59,707 nucleotides of DNA from an uncultured Collinsella sp. (GCA_959028445.1 CAUFRY010000010.1:1-59707); one strand, 5' to 3'; shown: positions 17,498-27,001, counted from the stretch's first letter. The notes: generated from the sequence alone by a model not told the origin. Numbers and translations are program-made.

Positions 17498-19201
17498 ATG
17501 AGCAATCCCTCGAACCGCGCTTCGATGCGCGGGCAACTTACGCTGCGCGGCGTCGTCATCGGCGTCCTTGGCTGCGTGATTATCACGGCAAGCTCGGCCT
17601 ACACTGCCCTCAAGATGGGCGCACTCCCCTGGCCGATCATCTTCGCTGCCGTCATCTCGCTGTTCTTCCTTAAGCTCATGGGCAACGCCAGCCTCAACGA
17701 GGCCAACGTCACCCACACCATCATGTCCGCAGGCGCCATGGTCGCCGGCGGTCTGGCGTTTACCATCCCGGGCGCCTGGATGCTGGGCTATGCCGACCAG
17801 ATCAGTTGGCTCGACATGTTTATCGTGGCACTCGCCGGCACTATCCTGGGCCTACTGGCCACGGCACTCATCCACCGTCACTTTATCGTGGACGCCGCGC
17901 TGGAGTTCCCCACCGGCAACGCCGCAGCTCAGACCCTGCGCGCGACCGAGGCTGGCGGCAAAACCGGCAAGCAGCTCTTTGGCTCCATGGCCATCGCAGG
18001 CATCTACAGCGTGCTTCGTGACGCTCTGGGCGTGGTGCCTAGCATGCTGTGCTCGCTCAATATCCCCGGCGTGACCTTTGCCATCTACAACTCGCCCATG
18101 TTGCTGTCCATCGGCTTTTTGGTGGGCTTCGCCCCCGTCGCGTTCTGGTTTGCCGGTGCGCTGCTGGGCAACTTTGGCATCATCGTCGGCGGCACCGCTG
18201 CCGGTCTGTTCGACGTCGTAACCGCGCAGGGCATCGTCAAGTCCCTCGGTATGGGTCTTATGATGGGCTTTGGCGTCGCCGTCGTCCTCAAGGACATCCT
18301 ACCGCAGGTCGCCGACATCGTCCGCGGTCTTGCCGCCGACAGCTCCACCGACACCGACGAGCAGTCGCTCATCTCGGGCTCCCTTAAGCTCGACGCCGGC
18401 ATCATCGGCCTGGGCGCTGCCGCCATCGCCGTGATCATCGCCATCGTGCTTGACCTTGGTCCCGTTCCGGCCGTCATCGTCACGCTGTTCACCTTTGTCA
18501 CCACCATCATGAGCGCACAGAGCTGCGGCCAGACGGGCATCGACCCCATGGAGATCTTCGGCCTCATCGTCATGCTCATCGTGGCTGCCTTTGCACAGAT
18601 CGCGCAGGTCAAACTGTTCTTTATCGCCGGCATCGTAGCCGTGGCGTGCGGCCTTGCGGGCGACGTCATGAACGACTTTAAGGCCGGCGCCGTGCTGGGC
18701 ACCAACCCGCGTGCGCAGTGGATCGGCCAAGCCATTGGCGGCATCGTGGGCGCCCTGGTCGCTGCCGCCGTCATGGTCGCGCTCGTAACCGCCTATGGTC
18801 CGGACGCCTTTGGACCCGACAAGAGCTTTGTGGCCGCGCAGGCAAGCGTCGTCGCCACCATGGTCTCGGGCATCCCGAGCGTGCCGTGGTTTGCGGGCGG
18901 TTTTATCGCCGGCATCGTCATGTACTGGCTCGGCATTCCGGCCATGATGATCGGTCTGGGCGTGTACCTGCCGTTCTACATGTCGCTCACGGCCTTCTTG
19001 GGCTCCTGCGTCAAGCTCGCCTACGACAAGTGGGCTGCACACCGCGACGCCGCCGCCGGTCTTTCGGACGAGGAGAAGGCCGCCAAGGATGCCGCCTTCC
19101 AGGAGCAGGGTCTGGTTGTCGCCAGCGGCCTGCTCGGTGGCGAGTCTATCGTCGGCGTTATCCTGGCGTTTGTCTCCGTGGGTCTGAGCCTGCTGGGCTA
19201 A
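17498..19201 (+). CDS. OPT family oligopeptide transporter
   Basis: 567 residues with about 14-16 hydrophobic segments. OPT signatures include LRGVVIGVLGCVIITASSAY near the start, EFPTGNAAAQTLRATEAGG near residue 130 and MSAQSCGQTGIDPMEIFGL in the middle. OPT members import oligopeptides, or metal chelates in the YSL branch, with protons; which applies here cannot be told. AAAGGAG lies 7 bp before the ATG. The 5' region holds AGTCAT-N6-ATGACT near 17357 as a possible operator. It is followed by a strong terminator. Confidence 0.9.
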   Translation: MSNPSNRASMRGQLTLRGVVIGVLGCVIITASSAYTALKMGALPWPIIFAAVISLFFLKLMGNASLNEANVTHTIMSAGAMVAGGLAFTIPGAWMLGYADQISWLDMFIVALAGTILGLLATALIHRHFIVDAALEFPTGNAAAQTLRATEAGGKTGKQLFGSMAIAGIYSVLRDALGVVPSMLCSLNIPGVTFAIYNSPMLLSIGFLVGFAPVAFWFAGALLGNFGIIVGGTAAGLFDVVTAQGIVKSLGMGLMMGFGVAVVLKDILPQVADIVRGLAADSSTDTDEQSLISGSLKLDAGIIGLGAAAIAVIIAIVLDLGPVPAVIVTLFTFVTTIMSAQSCGQTGIDPMEIFGLIVMLIVAAFAQIAQVKLFFIAGIVAVACGLAGDVMNDFKAGAVLGTNPRAQWIGQAIGGIVGALVAAAVMVALVTAYGPDAFGPDKSFVAAQASVVATMVSGIPSVPWFAGGFIAGIVMYWLGIPAMMIGLGVYLPFYMSLTAFLGSCVKLAYDKWAAHRDAAAGLSDEEKAAKDAAFQEQGLVVASGLLGGESIVGVILAFVSVGLSLLG

Positions 19202-19242
19202 GCTGAGCAGCTGCTCGACAGCAACCATATTGTCTACGATTT

Positions 19243-19283
19243 GCTCGGTCGGCAGCTTTCGCGGCTACCGACCGAGCTTTTTG
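19243..19283 (+). terminator. Intrinsic terminator of the OPT gene
   Basis: GCTCGGTCGG-C-AGC pairs with GCT-A-CCGACCGAGC around a short loop, followed at once by TTTTT. Confidence 0.9.
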
Positions 19284-19298
19284 ATACCACCGCAAAGA

Positions 19299-19335
19299 AA
19301 GGCCGGCGCGCTGCGTATGACAGCGCGCCGGCCTT
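19299..19335 (-). terminator. Intrinsic terminator of the surface-protein gene
   Basis: AAGGCCGGCGCGCTG and CAGCGCGCCGGCCTT form a perfect 15-bp stem with a 7-nt loop. On the minus strand it is followed by TCTTTG after the closing TT. Confidence 0.85.
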
Positions 19336-19402
19336 ATCGGTTGAGTTATCGAGTCGGCCTCGCGACGAATTGCGGTATGTCGCGAGGCCAGCGCTCAATA
19401 CG

Positions 19403-22400
19403 CTACATCTGCTTGCGACGACGATCGCTCAGCGTCACGCCCGCGGCAACGAGCGTAATGCCGCCGATGACGAACACCTCGCCCGCAAGCGCGGAGTTGT
19501 CGCCGGTCTGGGCAAGCGCGCCCGACGCAGCCTTCTTCTTAGCGGCAGGGGCCTTTGCAGCAGCCTGCGTAACCTGAGGCTTAGCCTGCGGCTCGGCCTT
19601 GGGATGATACTTGTCGTACTCGGCCTGTGCAGCAGCCAGGGCGTCCTTGGCATCGCCGAGTTCTGCCAATGCGGCGGCATAAGCGTCGTTGGCATCGGAC
19701 AGCTTGGCATCGGCATCGCTCAGGGCAGTCTTGAGGCCCGCAGCGGCATCGACGGCGGACTTGTATCGAGCGTAGGCGGCATTCAGCTTGGTCAGCTTAT
19801 CGTTGCCCGTCGTGCCCGCGGCAAGGGAGGCCTTGTGGTCGACGGCCTCAAGATCGGCCTTGAGCGCCTCGTCGCCGGCAAGCTCGGCCTTGGCCTTGAT
19901 GATATCGAAGTTCGCATCGACAACGGCCTTGTTGGCGGCCTCGAGCTGCTTTTGGGCATCGGCGACACCGGCAACGGCGGCATCATAGGCGGCCGTGGCG
20001 TCGTCGACCGCCTTCTGGGCGCCGGCGAAGCGCTCGAAGGCCTTGTTTGCGCGGGCCAGCTCGCCCTCGGCGGCCTTGACCTTCGCCTGTGCGTCGGACA
20101 CGGCCTGCGTCTTGGCGGCAACTGCCTGCTTGGCATCCGAAAGAGCGGTCGCGGCGTGTGCGCCTGCGGCTTGAGCCTTATCTACGCCAGCCTGAGCGGC
20201 GCCGTCGGCCTTCTTGGCCCCGTCAAGCGCGCCCTGCTTGCTCGCAAGGTTCGCATTAGCGGCATCGCGCTTGGCAGTAAGGTCCTTGACCGAAGCCGTG
20301 GCATTGTCATACGCCTCGTTGGCCTTATCGGACTTTGTCTTGGCGGTATCGTAATCGCCCTGTGCCTTCGCCTTGCGGGCGGAAGCCTTGGAGGCGTTCG
20401 TCTGGCATTCGGTGAGCTTGGAGTTAGCGTCGTCAAGTGCGGCCTGCGCGACGGTCGCCTCGTCCTTGGCGGCGTTGAGATTTGCCCTAGGAGTTTCGAT
20501 GTCAACATTTTTCAAATTGACATCGGCAGCGCCATATGCCGCCTTCGCGATAGCGGTGGCCTCTTGCGCAGCTTCATAGTCGCTCTTGGCAGCAGCAACG
20601 TTACCGTTCGCTTCATTCGCGGCACTCTTGGCAGCATCGAGGGATGACTCCGCAGAGCCAAGCGCATCGTTTTTCACATCGAGCGCCTTCCGTGCTGCCG
20701 CAAGTTGATCTTGCAGCTGCGCCAGCTGCGCCTTCTGCGCGGCGGTACCACCGGCATGATAAACGGAGTCTACGTACGTGTTTACCAGGTTCTTGAACTC
20801 GTCAACCGTAAAATCGCCTTCGGCCCAGTTTCCCTGATAAATTGAAACAGGACTGGGTGCACCGTCATCCTCGGGCGTTGAGCGGTTGCCATCCTTACCG
20901 TAGCCGACGGCGAACCCAAAGGAATTAGCACCTGAATCAATAAAGTTCTCATAGTGGCCGGTGTTGCTATAGTCACCCCTGTCATAGTCACGCTTTTCCG
21001 CAGTATACCAACCGATAAACGGCCAATCATCGCCGTACTTGTCGCCGTTATCGAAGGATATTTCCCAATCTTTAGGATTATCTGACCCCTTGTAGGCGCC
21101 AGCACGTCCGGCAAGGTTTTCGTTATAGGACATATAAAAGCCCTCGCCGCTGTTCCCCGCGTGGTCCCAAACATTCGACGAATAGCAAACATCGAGCGCC
21201 GACTGCGCCATAGAGACAATGCTGACCTTCATGTCACTCAAGCCATTTGCGCGACGAATTCCATTGACGGCATTCATGTAGGTCAAGGTATTCTGCAGAT
21301 TCACGAGCGAAAAAGCATTGTCAGCGTCAGATGCATCCAAGTTGACATAGTCGTCATACCATGCCGCCTTGCTAGCAGACCCATCAAGTAACTTCGCCGC
21401 ATCGCTCGCGTTGGCACGCTGAGCAGCAGTAAACGACGTACTACTTGCGATGTGATTCATAAAGCCAAGCAGGCCAGCCTTGACAGCATCCGTATCCACC
21501 GTCATGTTTGCTTTTAGCTCAGAAATCTGCTGCTCAAGAGCTTTGACGGTTGCGCTGGCCGTGTTGTATTCATCATTCGCTTTGTTGTAGTCGCTGGTAG
21601 CATTCTCAAGAGCGCTTTTCTTCTGCTTTGCGACCTCTGCTAGACGGTCGTACTCTGTCTTCTTGTCGGCCTCGGTCTGCTGAGCTTGCTCGTAAGCAGC
21701 CTTGGCGGTGTTGTATTTGCTGGTCAAATCACCGAGTTTGCCGTTGGCTTCGTCGTATGCAGTCTGCGCTGACGAAACGGCAGCGTTGGCGGCGTTGACC
21801 TTTTCCTGCGCGGCGCTGGCATCAGTCTGTGCGGCCTGGAGGTTCGTTTGTGCGGTGGCGTCGGCAGCCTTCGCGGCATCAAGCTCGGTCTGCGCGTCCT
21901 TGAGCTCACCGGCAGCAGCTTCCTTGGCGGCCTCAAGCGCTTTTAGATCGATGCCCGTGCCCGAGATGGCGGCATCGAGCGCTTTCTGGGCGTCGTTCAG
22001 CTTATCCTGGGCGTTGCCGCACGCGGTGGTCGCAGCGGCAAGGGCATTGGCGGTCTCCTGCTTCTTGGCCTGGGCAGTCGTCAGAGCAGACTCGGCATCA
22101 CTCTTTGCCTGCTCAGCATTGTCGGCGGCGGTCTTAGCGGCATCGAGCTCACCCTCGGCCGTCTTCACATCGGCATTCGCCGCATTGAGCTTGGCCTGCG
22201 CGTCCTCGACGGCCTTCTTGGCGGCCTCGTACTCGTCCATACCCATGGCCTCGAGCTTGGCCTGCGCATCGTCGAGGGCCTTCTTGGCCTCATCCTGCTT
22301 TGCCTTGGCGTCCTTGAGCGCCTGGGTCTTATCCTCGACACTCTTGTTGGCCTGATCGAGCTGATCGTTCAGGTCGCCCAGCTTCTTCTGCTGCTGCTCG

Positions 22401-22858
22401 GCCTTGTCAACAGCCGCCTTAAGCTCGTCGATCTTCTCCTGAAGCGCGGCTGCCTCGGCCTCGTTCTGCTCGGCGGCGTTATCGGTCACGGCCTGCGAGG
22501 CCTGATTCTTTTGCTGCTGCGCCTGCTTTTGAGACTGGCCCGCCGCGTCGGCTTTCTTCTGGGCGGCATCGTAGGCGGCCTGAGCGTCCTTGAGCTGCTT
22601 TGCCGACTCCTCGGCCAACTGGGCAGCCGTCTTTACGACCGCCTGGTTACCGGTGGCAACGGTGTTCTCGATAGCGCTGTCGCCCTTCGTGGCGTCACCG
22701 TTATCTGCCGTCGGTGCGGCGATTGCCGCCAGCGGCGACATGAGCGGCTGAGCGATGAGGCCCGCCGTCAAAACGGTTGCGACGGCGCGGTTGGCAACGC
22801 CCTTGACGTTGACGGCCTTGGCCCGAGGCTCAAAGTGCTGTGGGATATAGTTTGCCAT
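19403..22858 (-). CDS. LPxTG-type surface protein: two coiled coils flanking a CAP-like domain
   Basis: 1151 residues. Order: a secretion signal (TVLTAGLIAQPLMSPLAAIA, about residues 30-48); an Ala/Lys/Glu/Asp-rich coiled coil, about residues 75-455; a globular region, about 466-693, with CAP/SCP-like marks (MNAVNGIRRANGL, SSNVWDHAGNSGEG, SYNENLAG, TGHYENFID); a second coiled coil, about 695-1090; then a sorting signal with LAQTGD near 1113, a hydrophobic segment and RRRKQM. LAQTG is a variant of the sortase motif LPxTG. AAGGGAG precedes the ATG. It is likely a long fibrous wall-anchored adhesin or ligand-binding protein; the domain call is from motifs only. Confidence 0.85.
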   Translation of the reverse strand: MANYIPQHFEPRAKAVNVKGVANRAVATVLTAGLIAQPLMSPLAAIAAPTADNGDATKGDSAIENTVATGNQAVVKTAAQLAEESAKQLKDAQAAYDAAQKKADAAGQSQKQAQQQKNQASQAVTDNAAEQNEAEAAALQEKIDELKAAVDKAEQQQKKLGDLNDQLDQANKSVEDKTQALKDAKAKQDEAKKALDDAQAKLEAMGMDEYEAAKKAVEDAQAKLNAANADVKTAEGELDAAKTAADNAEQAKSDAESALTTAQAKKQETANALAAATTACGNAQDKLNDAQKALDAAISGTGIDLKALEAAKEAAAGELKDAQTELDAAKAADATAQTNLQAAQTDASAAQEKVNAANAAVSSAQTAYDEANGKLGDLTSKYNTAKAAYEQAQQTEADKKTEYDRLAEVAKQKKSALENATSDYNKANDEYNTASATVKALEQQISELKANMTVDTDAVKAGLLGFMNHIASSTSFTAAQRANASDAAKLLDGSASKAAWYDDYVNLDASDADNAFSLVNLQNTLTYMNAVNGIRRANGLSDMKVSIVSMAQSALDVCYSSNVWDHAGNSGEGFYMSYNENLAGRAGAYKGSDNPKDWEISFDNGDKYGDDWPFIGWYTAEKRDYDRGDYSNTGHYENFIDSGANSFGFAVGYGKDGNRSTPEDDGAPSPVSIYQGNWAEGDFTVDEFKNLVNTYVDSVYHAGGTAAQKAQLAQLQDQLAAARKALDVKNDALGSAESSLDAAKSAANEANGNVAAAKSDYEAAQEATAIAKAAYGAADVNLKNVDIETPRANLNAAKDEATVAQAALDDANSKLTECQTNASKASARKAKAQGDYDTAKTKSDKANEAYDNATASVKDLTAKRDAANANLASKQGALDGAKKADGAAQAGVDKAQAAGAHAATALSDAKQAVAAKTQAVSDAQAKVKAAEGELARANKAFERFAGAQKAVDDATAAYDAAVAGVADAQKQLEAANKAVVDANFDIIKAKAELAGDEALKADLEAVDHKASLAAGTTGNDKLTKLNAAYARYKSAVDAAAGLKTALSDADAKLSDANDAYAAALAELGDAKDALAAAQAEYDKYHPKAEPQAKPQVTQAAAKAPAAKKKAASGALAQTGDNSALAGEVFVIGGITLVAAGVTLSDRRRKQM

Positions 22859-23165
22859 GGCTTTCTCCCTTTGACACGGATGTATCCATACGCCTCAAAA
22901 TGTAGGAGCTGATTTTTGAATTCTGTTGCGCAACATTGGTCACCAGCGGATTTTTTGAAATTCACGCTCTCGTGCTTCACAGTTTCGTCACATTTGAAGG
23001 AGCTGGTGCATCATATTCTCGCGGGATGGAATTGAGCCTGTGATTTGCATTTGCTCCCGCGTCATCCGCCCTATCGGATTCCGCATCCAACAGACACCCC
23101 GCCCGCCACGGTGTAGAGTTAAGACAACGGGCGCGTTGCGCGGACCGCGCTGGAACGAGGTGGAC
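22859..23165. other. Divergent promoter region between surface-protein and DUF389 genes
   Basis: About 307 bp without a gene. It contains the palindrome GTTGCGCAAC at 22925-22934, possibly an operator, and AT-rich stretches suited to promoters on both strands. No clear -35/-10 pair could be fixed. Confidence 0.4.
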
Positions 23166-24305
23166 ATGGAACTCGACAAACAACAGATCAAGCGACTGCG
23201 CGAGCGTCATCATCGGCGTCACGGCATCCGCCCCGCTCATAGCGAAGCCATGGAAAACATCACCCGCTTCCTCAAGCGCGCATTCAACATTCGCGAGGGA
23301 CGCGCGCCCTATCACGTGATCCGCAAGCGTTTTGTAAACGGCGCGCGTCTGACTGGCTCTCACCTGTGTATCCTCATCATCGCCATGCTCATCGCAAGCA
23401 TCGGCCTCGATATCGATTCGGACATCGCCATCGTGGGCGCCATGCTCATCTGCCCGCTTATGGGATCGGTCCTTGCCATGGCATACGGCATCGCCACGCT
23501 CGACCGCGAGATTACCGTCGAAGCCATCGCCAGCCTTGCGCTGCAGATGGCCTTTTGCCTGGTCACGTCCACGCTGTACTTTAAGCTCTCGCCCCTTGGC
23601 ACCACCACGGCCGCCATCATCGACAACTCGACACCCACCGTCTGGGACCTTACCGTCGCACTCGCAGGCGGCTTTGCAGGCGGGCTGGGCAACTCGCGCG
23701 ACCAGGAACCCGCCACGCTCATCGCCGGCGTGGCCGTGGCGACCGCGCTCATGCCGCCTCTGTGCGCGGCGGGCTATGGCATCGCCATCGCAAGCGGGTC
23801 GCTGTTTCTCTCGGCGCTTTACGAGTTTGGCATCAACGTGGTCTTTATCGCACTCGCGGCCGAAGCCGTATTACTTATCTTGCGCGTGCCGCTCAAGCGC
23901 GACCTCAACGGCGACGGCATTGTAACCGCCGAAGAAGATGCCGAGGTCGACGAGCTATCGCGCAAGGTGCGCCGCCGCATCATTGTGGGTACGGTAGTCT
24001 TTGCCATCCCCTGCATCGTTATGACGGCGGGGTCTATTGGCTCGGCGCAGACCGGCGTGCAGGACGGCTACGGTGTCACCGAAACTACGCGCGAACTTGC
24101 CGCGGTGCTGCCGGGCTTTAAGGATTACACCGTCGCCGTCGAGACCTCGGCTACCGAAGGCGAGGAGGAGGGCGTCGTCGAGCGTGAGATTGTCGCCCAT
24201 GTGACGACAGGCGAGGCGCTTGGGGCACACGACCGCCACGTCGCCCGCAAGCTCATAGACCTCAACGTACCCGAACTCGATCGCGTGGAGTTCGATGTGA
24301 AGTGA
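23166..24305 (+). CDS. DUF389 family membrane protein
   Basis: 379 residues. A basic N-terminal tail is followed by five or six membrane segments with the DUF389 core MLIASIGLDIDSDIAIVGAM, then LICPLMGSVLAMAYG, and AGVAVATALMPPLCAAGYG. A charged loop (NGDGIVTAEEDAEVDE) resembles an EF-hand-like acidic patch, and the C-terminal part is a soluble domain outside or inside the cell. Function of the family is unknown. The ATG at 23166 has GAGGTGG upstream; the frame is open earlier without a good start signal. Confidence 0.88.
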   Translation: MELDKQQIKRLRERHHRRHGIRPAHSEAMENITRFLKRAFNIREGRAPYHVIRKRFVNGARLTGSHLCILIIAMLIASIGLDIDSDIAIVGAMLICPLMGSVLAMAYGIATLDREITVEAIASLALQMAFCLVTSTLYFKLSPLGTTTAAIIDNSTPTVWDLTVALAGGFAGGLGNSRDQEPATLIAGVAVATALMPPLCAAGYGIAIASGSLFLSALYEFGINVVFIALAAEAVLLILRVPLKRDLNGDGIVTAEEDAEVDELSRKVRRRIIVGTVVFAIPCIVMTAGSIGSAQTGVQDGYGVTETTRELAAVLPGFKDYTVAVETSATEGEEEGVVEREIVAHVTTGEALGAHDRHVARKLIDLNVPELDRVEFDVK

Positions 24306-24380
24306 TGCAGAGCGCGGGATGAATGCTCGCACGGACGCAAGTTACGACGAGGCGCAGGTGCGATACGGACACGAGCAAAT

Positions 24381-24420
24381 AGCGGGGTGCAGTTCACACC
24401 CGCGCCCCGCTCGCTTTTTT
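24381..24420 (+). terminator. Intrinsic terminator of the DUF389 gene
   Basis: AGCGGGGTGC and GCGCCCCGCT form the stem (one G-U), followed by CGC and TTTTTT. Confidence 0.85.
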
Positions 24421-24431
24421 ATTGCCGTGAA

Positions 24432-24881
24432 TCAACTGTCCGAATCGACCTCGCCAGACTCCACCGTAAACGCCGGATCGGTGCTCACAAGATAAAATCG
24501 GGTCACCTTAGTATTTCTAATTAGGTAAATCTGCCCTTGATTGCGTCGGCGCGATATATATGCAACGTGAACCGTGCCGAACTCTTCGCCGTTTTCCTTC
24601 TTTAATACCAGGATATTGGGATCGTCCGTACGCTTAAACTGCCCGTCAACGCAGCTGCCGTCTTTGTCGACCAGTTGCCACCGATGGTTATCCTCTTCAA
24701 GAAAGGCCAGGGTTTCCAGACTCGTCTTGTCGTCCCGATAGTAACCGTCAATGGCAAACCCTTCGGAAGCGCACTCCTGCATATAGGACGTTTCTCGGCT
24801 TATAGCAAACAGCCCTGTAGCGCCCAGGAGCACAGCCAGGCAGACCACTGCAAGGGTTATCGAAATAGCACGGCGGCCCAT
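24432..24881 (-). CDS. Small membrane-anchored hypothetical protein
   Basis: 149 residues with one N-terminal hydrophobic segment (AISITLAVVCLAVLLGATGLF) and a polar extracytoplasmic domain rich in beta-type sequence (GYYRDDKTSLETLAFLEED, HRWQLVDKDGSCVDGQFKRT). No family is recognised. The ribosome binding site is weak. A single predicted signal anchor and a lone gene between opposite-strand neighbours suggest a small exported protein; coding potential is moderate. Confidence 0.6.
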   Translation of the reverse strand: MGRRAISITLAVVCLAVLLGATGLFAISRETSYMQECASEGFAIDGYYRDDKTSLETLAFLEEDNHRWQLVDKDGSCVDGQFKRTDDPNILVLKKENGEEFGTVHVAYISRRRNQGQIYLIRNTKVTRFYLVSTDPAFTVESGEVDSDS

Positions 24882-25072
24882 GTTAGCCCAACCGATAGTT
24901 GTTTAACGGAGCGCGAAACATGCCTGGAACCTCCAATGTCAGGGGGGAACGTCCCCAGCAGGCTGGCGACAACTATATGCTTCTTTTATCAAACCATATG
25001 GCTGCCACTCGCGGAGGGGGTATCGGCGAGCGGCGTGTTTTCATACTCCATTGGTCAAACCTAAGCGCAGCC

Positions 25073-25576
25073 CTACAGCTCGTACTTGTACACGCGGTAG
25101 ATATACTTTTCGGCTTCCATCTCGTAGGTAGCGATGGGCAGGCCGTAGCGATCGTACTCGGTAAAGGTCTTGGCCTGGCCCGATGCCACGAGCATGCTGC
25201 TCGAATTGCCGACGCGCTGAGTGCTGCTGACGTAGCCCGAGAACGGCACCGCGATCTGGTCTTCGAGCTCGTAGGTGCGCGCGATCTCATCCACCGTAAA
25301 GATGCGCCCAAACGAATGCGTTCCCTTACTGTAGTCGGTCACCACCGCGGCGCCCAGCTGGCCCCAATCGAACTTGGGGTAGCTCTCGGCCGCACCAAAG
25401 TTGTTGTCGTATAACAGCACTTGGTAGCGACCAATCACGGTCGTCTCGTCGTTTGGCAGATAGGTCACACTGTGCTGGCCTGCGTTGAGCGAAAAATCGC
25501 CTTGGGCCTGCAGCAACTTGTCCTCAAAGCCCGAGCCGGCCCATTGCCACTCCTTTCTATTTCTGGGTCCATCTTC
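25073..25576 (-). pseudogene. Arylsulfotransferase (ASST)-like C-terminal remnant
   Basis: An open frame of about 167 codons begins right after a TGA at 25577-25579 and has no ATG; the first possible start is a TTG at 25516 with a poor ribosome binding site. The sequence FEDKLLQAQGDFSLNAGQHS, then LLYDNNFGAAES and the closing ATYEMEAEKYIYRVYKYEL look like the end of aryl-sulfate sulfotransferases (GQHS.. FDNN pattern). The expected 400 or so N-terminal residues are absent, so this is read as a 3' fragment left by deletion. Family identity is from motif memory. Confidence 0.6.
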
Positions 25577-25630
25577 TCACTGTTGGCGGCCGGAAATGAT
25601 CCGTTTTCCTCCGACCCCGAGGGATCATTT

Positions 25631-26590
25631 TTAGTACTTGAAGAAGCCCTCGCCCGAGCTTTCGCCCAGCTTACCTTCGTCGAGCATTTTCTTGAGGACG
25701 GACGCCATGGCCTTAAAGTTGTAGGGCATCATCATCTTCTTGAGCAGCGGGCTCACCAGGCCCGGGACCTTCTGATACTGCATAACGATGTTGTACGCCG
25801 TCTGGATGCCCACGGTGTCGAATACGCGGAACGGGCCCTTGGGAGCGCCGGTGCCACGCGTCCACGCGAGGTCGATGCTCTTGGGATCGCTCACGCCCGA
25901 GACGTACAGATCAAGGCCCGAAAGCAGCCACGGTACCAACATGGAGTTGAGCAGATAACCGTTCTTTTCCTTGTTGACGGGCAACGCCAGCATACGGATG
26001 TCGTTGGCAAAGTCGACGAGTTCATCGAAGTAGCGCTTGTCGGTCTGGTCCTGTGCCATGACCTCGGTCATGTTGTTCTTCCAGATAGAGTTGGCAAAGT
26101 GCAGCGACAGGTACTTCTCGGGGCGGCCAGTGTACTTGGCAAAGGTACTCGGCAGTAACGTGGAGGAGTTGGTCACGACGACGGTCTTTTGCGGAAGGAC
26201 CGGGGCGAGCTTCTTGTAAAAGTCAATCTTTGCCTGGGTGTCCTCGGCCATAGACTCGATGACCAGGTCGGCGTCGGCCACGGCTTTGGCAAGATCAAGC
26301 TCTAGCTTGAGCGTGGAGTAGGCACGCTCAACGGCGGCGAGTGCCGCCTCCTTGTCGAAGGGCTTGCCGCTATCGGCGATACCGGAGCACCACTCGCCCG
26401 TGCCGTCCGCCATACCCTCGATTGCCGCGATGTACTCCTCGCGCACATGATCGATCTTGGGCTGGGTGCGGCCGATGCTGCCCTCGCTGCGCAGCCAAAT
26501 CGTTACATCAAAGCCGCAGTAGGCAGCCTGAAAGGCAATCTGGCTTCCCAGCACGCCACCGCCGGCGACGCAAACGGTCTTGTAGCTCAT
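25631..26590 (-). CDS. 3-hydroxyacyl-CoA dehydrogenase family protein
   Basis: NAD-dependent oxidoreductase of 319 residues, related to 3-hydroxybutyryl-CoA dehydrogenase. The Rossmann motif VCVAGGGVLGSQIAFQAAYC is at the N-terminus; VIESMAEDTQAKIDFYKKLA and VVTNSSTLLPSTFAKYTGRP are the family catalytic neighbourhood, where the second Ser/Thr-rich stretch precedes the catalytic histidine in SLHFANSIW. GAGAGGA precedes the ATG. It lies downstream of, and on the same strand as, the large CoA-dehydratase activase, separated by its terminator, which suggests a shared acyl-CoA fermentation theme. Confidence 0.88.
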   Translation of the reverse strand: MSYKTVCVAGGGVLGSQIAFQAAYCGFDVTIWLRSEGSIGRTQPKIDHVREEYIAAIEGMADGTGEWCSGIADSGKPFDKEAALAAVERAYSTLKLELDLAKAVADADLVIESMAEDTQAKIDFYKKLAPVLPQKTVVVTNSSTLLPSTFAKYTGRPEKYLSLHFANSIWKNNMTEVMAQDQTDKRYFDELVDFANDIRMLALPVNKEKNGYLLNSMLVPWLLSGLDLYVSGVSDPKSIDLAWTRGTGAPKGPFRVFDTVGIQTAYNIVMQYQKVPGLVSPLLKKMMMPYNFKAMASVLKKMLDEGKLGESSGEGFFKY

Positions 26591-26757
26591 GGGACGGTCC
26601 TCTCTTACGTAATTCCATAGATGTGTATTTATTCAACCGTAAGGAGGCCGCGAGCCGGGGGTGGGTTCTATAAACGGACGGTATTTCGCGGCGAACGGCT
26701 ACATTTGTTCATTAACTCTCGATTTTGAGGCCATTTTTTGGCGCTGCTGAACCGCTG

Positions 26758-26884
26758 TTTTCGGAAGTGCGGGGAAAAATCGGGTTTCGCCGACCAGATC
26801 GGCTTTTTTGACAACAAAACCGTCGCGGGAGTCTAAAAAGGCGGTGTGCTCGGGAGGTTCGCGTTTTTCACCGCACTTCTGAAA
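26758..26884. repeat. Nested fold-back
   Basis: GAAGTGCGGGGAAAAA (26764-26779) pairs with TTTTTCACCGCACTTC (26864-26879) with one mismatch, and the pairing resumes as TTTC/GAAA outside. Inside lies a small hairpin GCCGA-CCAGA-TCGGC followed by a T-run. Architecture resembles 3116-3258. Confidence 0.75.
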
Positions 26885-26937
26885 TACGAGCCCACGGAAG
26901 GCTGCAGCGAGATCATTTGCGCAACATATGTCCAGCA

Positions 26938-26973
26938 AAAACGGGTGGTAGCCGGTACGACTACCACCCGTTT
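26938..26973 (-). terminator. Terminator of the activase gene
   Basis: AAACGGGTGGTAG and CTACCACCCGTTT form a perfect 13-bp stem with a 9-nt loop, followed by TTTTTGC on the minus strand. It sits 29 bp after the activase stop. Confidence 0.9.
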
Positions 26974-27001
26974 GTCTTATATCCGGCTCGAAGTAGGCCA
27001 A

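Larger units (their letters stand above)
26591..27001. other. Gene-free region upstream of the hydroxyacyl-CoA dehydrogenase
   Basis: About 410 bp. It contains a fold-back at 26758-26884 and the activase terminator at 26938-26973. A 100-codon minus-strand frame across it runs into that terminator and has no ribosome binding site, so it is not called as a gene. Confidence 0.6.

Noticed and set aside
26699..27001. 100-codon minus-strand frame
   Set aside because: It starts inside the end of the activase gene region, crosses that gene's terminator and a fold-back, and lacks a ribosome site.
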